A DNA stretch of 42,746 bases from Pinguiococcus pyrenoidosus (taxonomy: Eukaryota > Sar > Pinguiophyceae > Pinguiochrysidales > Pinguiochrysidaceae), in the NCBI GenBank assembly GCA_019677205.1, contig JAAMXY010001119.1, forward strand, positions 1-42,746, read 5' to 3'. Position 1 is the first letter of the stretch, and every line of letters starts with the position of its first letter. The notes under the pieces were generated by a model, which searched no databases, was not told the DNA's origin, and saw only the letters and a list, made by a program, of their open reading frames with translations. Of the stretch, positions 19,563-30,717 are shown piece after piece. Both the position numbers and the translations under genes were made by a program.

Positions 19563-22500
19563 ATGGACCTGCTAAACCTGGCGCGCAGCAAGGCGCGCTT
19601 CCTGCCGAAGAGCTCTTCGGCGTCCCCGTCCACTTCGAAGAATCCAGACGAAGAGAAGAGCGCCACTTCTCCCACGAACAGAGGCGGCAGTCTGCGCTTG
19701 GCGTCCGTGACGTCCATGAAGAAGCGCATCGGCGGCGGCCTGCGCAAGATCCAGGCCATCGGCGGGCCGACCATGTCTGCGGAGGAAGTGGACGACGGCC
19801 TCGCGTCCCTCTACGCCGGCCTCAAGACCCTCGGCGAGCAGCCGTCCAAGGCCCAACGCGGCAGCGGCGCTGCTGCCCAAAGTCTCGGAGACACGGTGGG
19901 CTTCGAGCGAGACCCAGAGCTGGCGGCGGAGCAGGATCTGTCCAACTTCGAAGAGGTGGCGGCCGCCGCAGGCCCCTTTGAGGACGACGAGGCGGAGCCC
20001 AGAGACGAGAAAGGGGCCGGCGGTGAGCAGGGTGCAGCTGGAGAGGATGCGGGCGATGCCGCACTGCCGTCGATGGCGATGACCGAGGAAGAGCGCCTGG
20101 AGCAAGAGGAGCAGCGGAAGATCGACGAGGGAGTCGAAGCCCGGGTGCGACGACGCGAGGAGGGAATCTTTAGCAAGGAGGAAGAGGAGGGCCGCTCTGG
20201 ACGCGGTGGCGGCGATGGCGCAGGAGGTGGGGCGTGCTACGCCCCCTCTGTCATCGGCTGCGCACGCGGCAACACGTTCGCCGATCGTTTCGTCCGGCGG
20301 GCCATCACGTCGCGCATGGACGCCGATGCTCAGCAACTGGCGCTGGAGCTTGACATGTACTGCCCTCGCGCGGAGGAGGACATCATCGCCACGCTGCCGG
20401 AGGCATACTTTGAGGAGGACTTTGATGCCATGGAATGCGTGCTCAGGGAGCTGCCCCCTCGAGAGGAGTGTTCCAACTACGAGGGCTACGTGCAGACTGA
20501 GCTCAGCGAGAAGGACATCGCCAAGGATCACATCATGAGCGAGCTGGGGAAGCGGGTGCGGAATAACAGCGAGGCGCTTGTCGACGGAATGAAGAAGGTG
20601 GCAGACATTGATAGCGAGCTGCGCCGATCGTACGTGCAGGTTAGCTATGCACGGCACAAGATCGACTCGGCAATGCAGCAGCTCGAGGCCAAGGCCCTTC
20701 GTGTTCTGAGGCTGCGGCAGAGGCGAGAGAAGCTGGCGCGCGTGCTGGTCAACGTTGCGCAGCTGCAGCAGCTGGCGTCGCTGGAGTCGGCCGTCGACAA
20801 GAAGCTGCAGACCGGGGACTTCAGCGGTGCCGCGGCCAACGCCATCGAGGGCATGTCTCTGATCCAGCAGGAACCCTTCCGCTCCCTCAAGTGCACGGGG
20901 CCGATGCGGGATCGCCTGGCGCACATCATCTCTGCCGTCCAAGGGGAGATCGACGAAGCGATCCTGAGCATGTGCAATCACGGCTTCGACGATCATTCCT
21001 ACACGAGCGTCATCCGGAGCTGCCTCCTGCTCGACCTGAAGGGCAGGGAAGACACGCAAGGCCACGACGCAGCGGATGAGGTCCAGCACCCGACCTTCGC
21101 GACCGCCGGGACGTTCGTGCAGAAGCTTGAGAACAGCATCGTTACGTTGATCGGGGACTTCGCCAGCACGGCGGTCCGGGCGCGATGCGAAGAGGAGCAG
21201 GCTTCCAGCGCCATGCTGGAGCAGCTGATCGAGATGCTGCCGCCTCAGGTCCTCCGCTTTGTTCTCGTGGACTGCGCCGCGTCCTTCGCCAAGCTGATGC
21301 ACACGCACTACTGCCTGACGCAGTGGCATCGCCGGCCCTTCGACGAAAGCAATGATGACCCGGTCTTCTTGCATCGGTGCGCAATCGATTTCGGGGAGCC
21401 GCGACGTCACGCCAGCGCGTCGAGTCTGTACTCGACCGATTTCGACGGCTTCGAAGACGACGAAGAGGATGACGGAGAGGAGGAGGAAGACGAGGAAGAG
21501 GAGGAGCAGTCGGCGGAAAACCCGGAGGGCGAGACCGTCGCTCTTGAGCGGGTTGCGGAAGCGACCATCACGGCGGCGGAGAGAAGAGCCCTCGCCGGGA
21601 TGGATGCCAATACGCGAGGACGACTCCAGGCCGCCGCGCTGCAGGTCATCAGCCGCGGATTGCGTACGCAGCGACGGACCATCTGGGCCAAGATGGCGGC
21701 AACCTTAGTTAGTGTTCTTGCCAACGTCGACTTCAAGCATAGCGTCAGTCCCGAGAGCCTCGCCGGCATGCTCGTCACCTTGGAATCCTTCCTTTGCATG
21801 GGCGTAGCCTTCTGCGGCATCTATGGAGCCGAGTCGGAGTCCGAACGTCTGCGCGGTGCGATCCGACGGAAATGCGACCAGGTGTTCCAGCGGCTCCATC
21901 AAGACAGCATCGGGATGCTGCGCAGCTACCTGGAGCGAGAGCAGTGGGTCGCTCTGAACAAGGCGGCCCTGGAGGCGATGGGCATCCGCTTCTACAGCAA
22001 GGAGCAGAGCAACGGGATTGGTGCCCTCTTGGACCAGACGGCACGGAAGCTCATTCTGCCCCGGGCCGTTCTGAGGTCACGGTTGAACATTCGAAAGCGT
22101 TGCCAGATTCCGTACGTCACGGTGGTGCTGGGCGGGAGTGAAGGGGAAGCGGCCACCAACGGAGGAGCAGCTGATGCGAATGCTGAAGCCGGTGCCGGTG
22201 GAGAGGCGGAGGAAGGCAAGACGACGAGCATCTTCGAGTCCTGGATCTACGAGGACAATCCGTTCGGGCGCTCCGAGCGACGGTCGTCGAGCGTGTCCAG
22301 CATTGCGGAAGCCAGCACCACGGCGCAAGAGGAAGAGGAAGTTTGCGTCGATCCCCTGTCGATGCGGCTCTTCTGCTCTTCGTCGTCTCAGTGGATGCTC
22401 AGATACATGCTTCCCTTGTCCTCGCCCGGAGCCGCCAAGTCGGCCCCGCCGGCGGAGGCGGGGCTTGACATGGAAGAGGTGCCCATTCCGTCGGGAGGGT

Positions 22501-24554
22501 GGGTTGTGACGGCAGCTGTCTACAACGCCTTCTGCAAGGTTGCGGGCCGATACCTCCAGGTGCGTTCTATCACTCTCTTGCCTGAAGGAAACCGTCCTTT
22601 AACCTGTACGATGCCGTTTTGGCAGATGATGGCGCTCATGCAAGGGAGCTCGTGGAAGATCTGGCTGGGCCTGGAAGAGCTCTTTGACCTCTTCTTCTAC
22701 AGCTTGCTGCAGAACTTCTCGACGCAGGCAAGACTGTCGGGCCTCCTGGTGCTCTGCCCAGATCTCGCTCTGGAGCTCCTGCCACCTAGCGTCTTGGACG
22801 GCGTAAAGCACGGCGCCGAATACAAGACGGGCTTCGGAAAGTACCCCAACGCAAACCAGCCGCTCTCGCACTTGCCGCCGGTGATGGCGGATCATCGCGT
22901 TTTTGCCGCCCTCCGACGCCGCATTCAGCACATTCGGCATGGACTGCCGGCATCAAGCCCACGGAGCGCGAAGCCCGTCAGGATCTCCCTCACCAGAAGA
23001 AGCGCGGCCTTTGAGCGGAACGGAGAGCAGAGCCCGGCGCACACGGATGCGAAGGCTGATGGAGACCGGGTGGCCCCAGTGGCTCGCGGCGCATCGAGTG
23101 CCAGGGCCACGTTGCGGAGCGATCCGCAGCCAGTGCTGCAGCGGCACCCGTCTTGGTTCTCCGAGAAGGAGGCCGCCTACAACCTCTCCCACGTGTTGAC
23201 GCCGGAACACGACAGTCCGACGGCTCGAGGGGGCAAGGCGAAGGGCGACACCGAGGGCGCGGCGCAGCATTCCGACGAGAAGGAGACGCATAAGGAGGAC
23301 CGGCGCGGGCTCATACCGCGCATGAACGCCCGTCAGCGGCACGGTCCGTCGGAGCCGCAGCCTCTGTTTCCGAATGCCGATCCCGTCGCCGGCGTCCGTG
23401 AGCGGATCGCGGGCGCGGAGACTGCTACGCTTCTTCACGCGCTGCTTCAGGGGGCATACTTGCGAGCGCTGCATCAGAAGCTACTTCGCGAGGAGGAGCT
23501 CAAGGAAGCGCGAGCTTTCGTGGAAGAAGCTCGGCACGCCTCCTCGCAGCTGCAGCTGTTCATCTATCGTCAGGCCGCCTGGTCGAGCCTTGCCGGAGGC
23601 TCCATCGCTGCTCATATTGAAGGTGTGTGGAGGGGCGAGCTTTGCTTTGCATGTGCTCCCGTTGGCTGTTGTCGACGAAAGCTGTTTGTTAACGAGAGTC
23701 GCCTTGTAGGGTTGTCCTGGGATGTGCAGCAGCTCCAGGAAAGCGCGAATGGCTACATTGAGGAGATGGTCAGCCGAGGCGGCGTACTGCACAGGTGAGG
23801 CAGACGTGCATTCCGGCGCAAAGCGCTCCCGCTTGTGCTTGCTTTGGCCCAGCTCGCGGCGGTGTCCTTCCTGATCCGTTTCCCCGGGAACAGCTTCCTG
23901 GTGTCGGAGGAGAACGCAGGCGGAAGCATCACCCCAACGAGGAAAAGCCAGCTGTGGAACGAGTTCTGCCAAGCGTGCATGGAGACGCTTATTGAGGGTT
24001 TCTCCCGAGTCAAGAACTGCTCCACCGAGGGCCGCGCGCTGATGAGCATGGACATCCAAGCGCTGCATCAGGGCCTCACCGCGCTTGAACCCGCCCGCGG
24101 GGCGCGATCCCGAGTCTGGTAAGGACGTGGTGTGGCATGCCTTCGTCGAGCCATAGAAGCCGTGACCGCCATGGAAGCCGTGACCGCGAAGGAAGCCGTG
24201 ACCGCCATGGAAGCCCTGAGAACCATGGGCTGACGGATGGTTTCATTGCAGGGCGGACGCGTATGTGAAGGCGTTCTACTACGGCGAAGAGGACGTCGTC
24301 CGGTGGATCGAGGAAAACCACCAGTCGTATCAGCTCCGGTAACGCTCGCGCTGCACAACCCAGATGCCAGAAGAAGCAACCTTGCTCACTTCTCCTGTGC
24401 ACATGCGTGTGCGTTACGCCTTGGTAGGCACATCGAAGCGCTCGTGCGAAACGGCGTGGGCAAGAACACGAGGCGCAAGCGGAGACAGGAGCTGTTGCAG
24501 CGAGTCAATGCGCTGTATCCTTATGGTACAACGGAGTGCGCGCTCGAAGACTGA
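19563..24554 (+). CDS. VPS50: VPS50/syndetin, EARP tethering-complex subunit
   Basis: Syndetin replaces VPS54 in the GARP-like EARP complex (VPS51-53) that tethers vesicles on recycling endosomes. Exons 19563-22559, 22626-23622, 23710-23794, 23894-24118, 24252-24338 and 24428-24554 total 4518 nt (1505 aa). Residues ~270-480 carry the VPS54/syndetin N-terminal region (LPEAYFEEDFDAME, then a long coiled coil). The middle shows NAFCKVAGRYLQ joined by splicing to MMALMQGSSWKIWLGLEELF. The C-terminal syndetin domain is rebuilt across four introns: HIEGLSWDVQQLQESANGYI, LIEGFSRVKNCSTEGRALMS, DAYVKAFYYGEEDVVRWIEE and RHIEALVRNGVGKNTRRK. Human syndetin is near 960 aa; the excess here is disordered, acidic (21460-21530, poly-Glu) or Ser/Arg-rich insert. 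The N-terminal 250 residues look unstructured. Confidence 0.92.
24156..24227. repeat. Four tandem 18-bp units in a VPS50 intron
   Basis: Units at 24156, 24174, 24192 and 24210 follow GAAGCCGTGACCGCCATG, the last more diverged. They fill the middle of the 133-nt intron 24119-24251. The unit length is a multiple of three, so it throws off a short repetitive antisense frame that should not be called a gene. Confidence 0.9.
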
Positions 24555-24741
24555 TCCTTAAACGTGATCCTAGTCGAGTACTTCACCCTCCTTCTCTGAG
24601 CCAACGTCCTACCATCCATCCATCCCTTTGGCATCCACAATGAACACTACACGCAGTGCAAAAACCTGCCGCACGGGGGCAAGAAAAAGAACCATGCGGA
24701 AGCGAAGTGCGCACTGCTGCGTCTGCCCAGCCCGAAGGCAC

Positions 24742-26466
24742 CTACATGGGCGTCGAATGCACATCCGCATGCGGGGACGAGCTGGGGAAGATTTTCTTGC
24801 CGCTGTACGCCGTGGCGAAGGCGGCGGCGCCGATGAGATACACCAGCGCGTTCAGGGCGAAGACCGTGCCCCAGTTGCCCGTCAGGTCCAACACGTACCC
24901 AGCGATGTACGTGCCCACGGCACCCACCACGGACGCCAGCGCCGCTGTGATTCCGTAGAGCACGCTCGAGTAGCGAGCCGAGATGTCTTGGAGGGCGCAC
25001 ATGTACCCTCCCGAGTTGAACGCGTGCAGGCTCTGCATCGCGGTCAGCAGGACGGCGGCGACGACGGGGGACATCCCCGTGGTTCCCTGGAAGGCCAGGT
25101 ACGCCAGCGCCGCACAGCAGATTGCGGGCCCGACCGATGCCACGCCCTGGAACCTCTTCCGCACGCTGGTCAAGTCGGTGCCTCTGCGCTTCAGCATCGT
25201 GTCCGCCGTGTACCCGGCCACAAAACTCATGATGGCGCCGCCAACGTAGGGGATGATGGAGATCAGGGAGGACTTGGTGATGTCCAGGCCGCACGCCCTC
25301 GAGAAGAAGGACGGAAGCCACGCGTAGTTCACGTACAGCGCCCAATTGCTGGTGGCGTGGGCCGCCGTGGATGCCCAGAGGGCCTTGTGGCTCAGCAGCG
25401 TCCGCCACGGAATCGGCGTGCGCTTTTCCTTGCCACCGTCTATCTCGCTCGCGGCGCTCGCCGGCTTGCTGTGCGGCAGGAAGGACACGGTTCTACCATC
25501 GTTGTCGTTCGCCACCGGCGCCAGCGTCTCTATCGTCTCCATCTTCTTCGTGGTGGGGTTGTCGCGGCCCAGCGGGATCCACAGCGCCAGCCAGAGCAGG
25601 CCGAGGCCGCCGTACAAGAAGAACGGCATGGGCCATCCGTACTTGAGGATCAGAGGCGGCGAGAGCAGCAGCGCGGAGATGGTGCCGAGGCTGAAGCCCG
25701 TGTTGATGAGGCTCATGATCGTCCCCTTGCTGGTCGACGGCACGAACCGAGACACGAGGTCGTTCATCGCCGGCACAATGACCGCCTCACCGGCGCCGAC
25801 TCCAAGTCGAGCGAGGATGATGGCCTTTTGACTGACGTATGTCGCTCCAGGCGACAGGATGGTCAAGAGCGACCAGAGGAACACGCCGATGCTCAGGACC
25901 ACCTTGGTGCTGAACCTCTGGACGAGGAAGCCCATGGGCAGGAGGGCGAAGGTGTAGCCGAAGGAGTAGATGGAGCTGATGGCGCCGACGTCCACGTCGG
26001 AGAAGCCGAACTCCTTGGCAATCGGCATCATCGCGATGGACATGACCACTCGATCTTGCGCGCCAACCGCGCCAATGGCGATGATGAGGCCGATCACCAG
26101 GGCGGCCTGCCGCGTGAGGCCGAGCAGCTTGGGTTTCTCCTGCACGGGAGGCGCCAGGTGCGCCTCCTTCAGCGGGGGCAGCGCCAGGTCCGAGGCGGCA
26201 TACTTGTCAATGGACGGGTCCACAGGCGGCTGGCGCACCATCCGCGCACTGTCCTTCTGCGTGGACACGGCCATGCGCAGCGCGAGGTTCGCGAAGCCGC
26301 CCTGCAGGCAGCTGAGGCTCTGCGCGGCGGGGGCATTGAGGGGCCGGAGGGCTCCACGCGTGGAGGACTGCGCGCGCAGGTCCTTCTTGAAGCCGTCCAC
26401 CTCTTGCAGGGCGTGGACCAGCAGCACGCCCATGCACAGGCGCATGATCACGGACAGGGACAGCAT
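24742..26466 (-). CDS. MFS anion/phosphate-type transporter (SLC17/PHT4-like), plastid-targeted
   Basis: Intronless, 574 aa. After ~115 residues of leader and linker come about 12 hydrophobic segments. The first carries the SLC17/PHT4 signature (AQDRVVMSIAMMPIAKEFGF), followed by SSIYSFGYTFALLPMGFLVQ and a long charged central loop after WIPLGRDNPTTKK. The second half begins at PWRTLLSHKALWA and includes NWALYVNYAWLPSFF and AGYTADTMLKRR. Relatives move inorganic phosphate or organic anions with Na+ or H+ at plastid or vesicle membranes; the substrate cannot be read from sequence. The first ATG gives MLSLSVIMRLCMGVLLVHAL then GFKKDLRAQSSTRG, a hydrophobic leader plus basic Ser/Thr-rich region, consistent with bipartite plastid targeting. 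It is convergent with VPS50, 187 bp apart. Confidence 0.9.
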   Translation of the reverse strand: MLSLSVIMRLCMGVLLVHALQEVDGFKKDLRAQSSTRGALRPLNAPAAQSLSCLQGGFANLALRMAVSTQKDSARMVRQPPVDPSIDKYAASDLALPPLKEAHLAPPVQEKPKLLGLTRQAALVIGLIIAIGAVGAQDRVVMSIAMMPIAKEFGFSDVDVGAISSIYSFGYTFALLPMGFLVQRFSTKVVLSIGVFLWSLLTILSPGATYVSQKAIILARLGVGAGEAVIVPAMNDLVSRFVPSTSKGTIMSLINTGFSLGTISALLLSPPLILKYGWPMPFFLYGGLGLLWLALWIPLGRDNPTTKKMETIETLAPVANDNDGRTVSFLPHSKPASAASEIDGGKEKRTPIPWRTLLSHKALWASTAAHATSNWALYVNYAWLPSFFSRACGLDITKSSLISIIPYVGGAIMSFVAGYTADTMLKRRGTDLTSVRKRFQGVASVGPAICCAALAYLAFQGTTGMSPVVAAVLLTAMQSLHAFNSGGYMCALQDISARYSSVLYGITAALASVVGAVGTYIAGYVLDLTGNWGTVFALNALVYLIGAAAFATAYSGKKIFPSSSPHADVHSTPM

Positions 26467-26788
26467 CTTGGGCGCTTTTCTGCTTGGAACAATCCAGAGA
26501 ACGGGCAGCTTAGGGCGTCTCTCCTGCACGACCTGCTCCTCCCGAAGCGGTCCTGGGCCTCCCAGGCCTCTGCACCTGCCCCTGGCTTCCCTGGCGGCCG
26601 CTGGGGTGGCGCGGTGGCAGCGACGTACCTTCTAATCGCCGGCCGCTTCCGCGATCGTTCGTGCACTTGAAGCTGATGTTCTTGGAATGCCTTACGCCAC
26701 GCGCGGCCTCCGCTTGGACTCCAGTCCGTCAGCTGCGCAAGTGCTCTTCAACATGTAATTCACCGCCCAGCGCTGTCGGCAGAACGTG

Positions 26789-26831
26789 NNNNNNNNNNNN
26801 NNNNNNNNNNNNNNNNNNNNNNNNNNNNNNN
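26789..26831. other. Assembly gap (43 N)
   Basis: Run of 43 unknown bases. True length unknown; frames spanning it are artefacts. Confidence 0.99.
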
Positions 26832-27758
26832 TTCGGGCACTCGAAAGGGTCCTCGAGAGCAGAGCAGGCTGATCCCTGCAAAATTTGGCCTCCGGTGCTG
26901 ACCGCCTCAGGCGCCAAGTCCGGTGTCCCCCAGCCCAGTTCCACTCGCTCGTGGGCGGTGGTCGAAGCGACTCGGCACTGCCCCCCGACAGAAGACAGTG
27001 CTGGCGCTGAGCTGTGTCCACCGACAAGCTGACTTGGCCACACCACGCCGCCAATTTGGCAGGGAACAAATGGTCGGGCGAGAGCTCGACTCGTATCTGT
27101 ATTACGCGCAACTTGGGCGCAGGGGAAAACCAATCCGGCGTCGCCATCCGGAACGACTTGGAGCTTCACCTCCTAGGACGGCCGTGCTATGGGAGGAGGG
27201 AGGCAGCAGCCAACTTCCGGATCGTCGCGGAAACCAAACAGCTTCTTTTTGAGATTTGAAATCTGGTCTGGAGGGAGGGATTTGACGGGAACGATGCCGG
27301 AACGGCACGCGATTGGGTGCCGTATGCCAAGGTGGACCAATCCTGAGCCATCTTGATGCAGAGCGCGAGGCTTGGCCAATTACCGATGGTCCAGTTCACT
27401 CGCCAGGCGATTTCGAAGCGATTCCTTCCACCCAGCAATGTGTGCTGGCAACTCACCTAAAATTTATACTTTGAAGGATATTTTTTATTAAATGTCATAA
27501 TGAAATCTAGGTAACATCGATGGGAATCTTTGTAGATTCATTCTAGTTGCTGGTGAATCACCTGCTGACGCACTAGGTACATGTTGCACCCTGTTTGATC
27601 ATGACGCCTGCCTTGCTTTTTCTTTTGAACTTTTGCTTTTCTTGAATTTTCTGCTTAGAATTACTTTTGCACTTCTGTCGGGCGTCTGTCGCTCCGCTTT
27701 CCTGCAAACACCGCTTCCAAGCTGCGCCGCTGGAATGGTCCAAGCAAAAGCCGAACTG

Positions 27759-27840
27759 ATGCATGCATAGACGTTGCTTGGCTGGAAGCCAGCAAGGAGC
27801 GAGGAGATGCATTCATGCATGATGCATGAGCGACATGCAT
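27759..27840. repeat. Cluster of ATGCAT palindromes
   Basis: Six ATGCAT hexamers in 82 bp: two overlapping at 27759-27768, then 27807, 27815, 27822 and 27835. CATGCATG is the core of the plant RY element, but nothing ties it to a gene here; it may simply be decayed simple sequence. Confidence 0.7.
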
Positions 27841-27900
27841 GAGCGAGGCGCGCAGGAGGGAGCGAGCCGCGCCGACTCGCTCACGGACCAGCCAGCCAGC

Positions 27901-28048
27901 CGTTGGTAGCTAAAGTCAAAGGCGTTGGTGCGTAAAACGTCAAAAGCGTTGGTAAAAAGTCAAAAGCGTTGGTGAAAAGTCAAAAGCCTTGATTCGTAAA
28001 GCGTTGGTTCGTAAAGCGTTGGGAAACAGCGTTGGAAAACGCGTTGGT
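27901..28048. repeat. Degenerate GCGTTGGT / GTCAAAAGC tandem array
   Basis: About eight to nine copies of GCGTTGG separated by A-rich spacers, several reading AAAAGTCAAAA, with period roughly 15-22 bp. Non-coding, directly left of an AT-rich patch. It looks like a minisatellite. Confidence 0.8.
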
Positions 28049-28109
28049 CGACTCTCCCCGCCTTCGCCAATGCTCCGGCACGACTAGGAGTTTCACATCT
28101 CCTCGCGGC

Positions 28110-28400
28110 GCCATACAATTGGTATATTATTCTCAAATTTCCGTTTCACAGCTCTTCCGAATTCTACTATTTTCTCATATTTATCCTATTGGAAAGAGAA
28201 ATCCAAAGTCCCAGGATTCCAGAGTGCGAAGTAACCCCTAGTGTAACGCCTTCAACCCGGTGTCGGCAGCTGAGCGTAAATCAAAAAGAATCAAACAATT
28301 CCCTATAATCCTGATTTCCTGATAGGAGACGATCTTTCACACTCTTCTTCGTAATTGGGAAATTCTCAAGATTTCATAAATTAAGGTCACCGCCCTTCTT
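28110..28400. promoter_or_regulatory. AT-rich patch upstream of the 14-3-3 gene
   Basis: AT-rich block containing TTGGTATATTATTCTC and several A/T runs, lying 430-720 bp before the first in-frame ATG of the 14-3-3 gene. Distance makes a core-promoter role doubtful; an upstream element or nucleosome-poor spacer is possible. Confidence 0.3.
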
Positions 28401-28832
28401 CATTGCCGGGAGATAGAACCGCGTCGCCTGTCTGGATGGATTCGCGACGACAGGCCTGTCAAGACTCGCATTTTCGTGCCAATGAGGAACGCGGAAACCG
28501 CTGTCTGCGATCCCGCGGGAGCGGCAGTCAATCACCGCCCGATATCCTTTTCCACTACCCAATCCTGTCTCGCGAATTTTTGGGTGTGTTCGGAGATGCC
28601 GCCCCATAATATGGCCGCGGCGCGTTCTCGGAACAGTAGGGGAAAGGGAACCTGGCAACTTCCGCCTTTCGCAATTTTCCCACCTTCGAAGTTCTTGCCA
28701 CTATAGGCCACGCAAGGGTGAAGGTCCCCCACCGGCGATTCTGAGTCGCGAATTCTACCGTTCCGAAGGGTCGAAACACGAAGCGTTTCCTCGCGTCCAG
28801 CACTCCTAGCAGGTGCTGAAGTCTACGGAAGA

Positions 28833-30359
28833 ATGGCTCGGTTGGCAATCCCTCTTCTCTTGTGTCTCGCAAACGAAGTTCGCGCTCTGCTCCCAACTCC
28901 GCGGTTGTTTAGCCTCTCGCGCGCCGAGACCCGCTTCCGACCCGCCGCCTCCCGCGCCGCTGCTTTCGCTCTCCCCAGACGCCCTTTTCCAACCATGGCC
29001 GACTCCGATATGCCCCGCGAGGACGCGGTGTACATGGCGAAGCTTGCGGAGCAGGCAGAGCGGTAGGTTCATTCAGCCTTGGCTTGTGCGACCGGGGCAG
29101 CTGCCGAGCGCCGCCGCCGCGTCGCGCCGCAGCCGCTTCCAAGCTCCGGCGGCGCGGCTCGTGAGCGCGAGCGGCTCAGCCACGTCGGCGCGGTCGCGTG
29201 GCGTGTGGCGCGGAACCCGGAGGGAAAGATTCTTGGAAAGGCGGGAATCCTCACAACGAACGCCCGTTCTGCTCCCCCCTCCGTAGATTCGACGAGATGG
29301 TGAAGTACATGAAGGTGGTGGCCTACGCCCCTTCCGAGCTCTCCGTGGAAGAGAGAAATCTTCTGTCGGTACGCACTGCGCGGCGGCGAACTTGGTAGTG
29401 GACGCGAAACAGAAACGCCGGAGCCGCCCTTGACACCCGACCTTCCCACCCGCCCGCAGGTTGCCTACAAGAACGTCATCGGCGCGAGACGGGCGTCCTG
29501 GCGAGTCATCTCCTCCATCGAGGCCAAGGGAGACCCCAACCGCCTGCCCTTGGTGCGTTTCGTGAATGGTGGAGGCGCGGCAGCACAACCAACCGAAGGA
29601 TTCGACTCACTCGCGGTCTCCAAAACAAAACACGTGGGTTCCTCGACAGATCCAGCAGTACAAGACGAAGATCGAGGACGAGCTGCTCACGATCTGTGAG
29701 GAGATCTTGCGTATCATCACGGACAACCTCATCCCCGCGACGCAGAGCGACGAGGGAAAGGTGAGGGCGCCCCTTGTCCCCCTCTAGCTTGGCGATCCCC
29801 ATGGGTCTAACGAAGCTTCTCGGCCTCCATGTCAGGTGTTCTATTTCAAGATGAAGGGGGATTACTACCGCTATCTTGCCGAGTTCCAGGAGGCTCCGCA
29901 GAGGGATCAGTCGTCGAGCTCGGTAAGAGGACCTGCATCGCCATTGAGAAGGACCGGTCACTTCTTCGGCGCACCGTGCTTGTGACCCCTGGCTCTTGTT
30001 CCTGACACCGCCTTTTCCCCTCCCCTCCCCTCCCCCTTGCCTCCTCTTCCCCTCCTGTTAAACAATAGGCCTTGGAGGCGTACAATAGCGCACAAGAGAT
30101 TGCGGCACATCTGGCGTCGACGCACCCGATCCGCCTGGGTCTTGCGTTGAACTTCAGCGTGTTCTACTACGAGATCATGAACGCGCCGGACAGGGCATGC
30201 CACCTCGCGAAGACGGCGTTTGACGAGGCGATCGCAGAGCTAGACTCATTGCCAGAGGAGAGCTACAAGGACTCCACCTTGATCATGCAGCTCCTGCGGG
30301 ACAACCTGACGCTGTGGACGTCAGAGCAGGACCCCGAGGGAGAGGGCAATGATTCCTAA
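28833..30359 (+). CDS. 14-3-3 protein, possibly with an N-terminal targeting leader
   Basis: Phosphoserine/threonine-binding dimeric adaptor. Exons 28833-29062, 29287-29368, 29460-29552, 29650-29760, 29836-29922 and 30069-30359 give 297 aa. Starting instead at ATG 28995 (context AACCATGG) gives 243 aa, the family's normal length. Splicing restores signature 1 ([19 protein letters not shown]). Signature 2 is [18 protein letters not shown]. The phosphopeptide-binding residues K, R, R, Y (in the [16 protein letters not shown] and neighbouring helices) are present. The 54 residues between the two ATGs are open in frame. They read [20 protein letters not shown], then an Arg/Ala/Ser-rich stretch with Phe, much like a signal plus transit peptide. 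Whether they are translated is unknown. The last intron has a long CCCCTCCCCTCCCC tract before its TAG acceptor. Confidence 0.96.
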
Positions 30360-30717
30360 TCGCGTTGTATGTTGTAAATGATATGCCTCATAGGATCCTG
30401 CATGAAACCGTAAGAAGCCTGCGCACGGCGCCGCTCGCGTCTGCGCTTTATCGAACAAATGAGATTGGTTCTTGGCGACAAACGCGCAGACACGCTAGAA
30501 TCTGAGGGAACGGTGCTTTATCTGCTAATGCTCTTGCATATCGTTGTGTTTGTGGTAACTGATATGCTGGGGAGGACTGTGGATCACTTGAAGAGAAGAA
30601 CTCCAAATTTTGGCGTGATCTTGGTTGGATCTGCACTTGCCTGTGTCCTTTCCACGGCGAGCACTCGACGCGGCGCAGGAAATGCTCTGCACGAGCGATC
30701 CTCTTGGGCGCGCCATC
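30360..30717. other. Intergenic between convergent genes
   Basis: 3' flanks of the 14-3-3 gene (+) and the NDH-SelD gene (-). Frames here have no domain or coding character. Confidence 0.5.

Larger units (their letters stand above)
26467..28832. other. 2.4-kb gene-poor stretch
   Basis: No open frame here has a domain, a targeting signal or splice partners. It contains an assembly gap, an ATGCAT cluster, a GCGTTGG repeat array and two AT-rich patches (27465-27550 and 28110-28400), listed where distinct. The right end should include the promoter of the 14-3-3 gene. Confidence 0.5.

Noticed and set aside
19572-21410. 612-codon minus-strand frame opposite VPS50
   Set aside because: Leu/Arg/His-rich antisense shadow created by GC-rich codon bias in the VPS50 exon.
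24068-24379. Repetitive minus-strand frame encoding VTAS-type repeats
   Set aside because: Produced by the 18-bp minisatellite in a VPS50 intron.
24628-26670. 680-codon plus-strand frame opposite the transporter
   Set aside because: His/Arg/Gly-rich shadow; the minus strand encodes a clear 12-span transporter.
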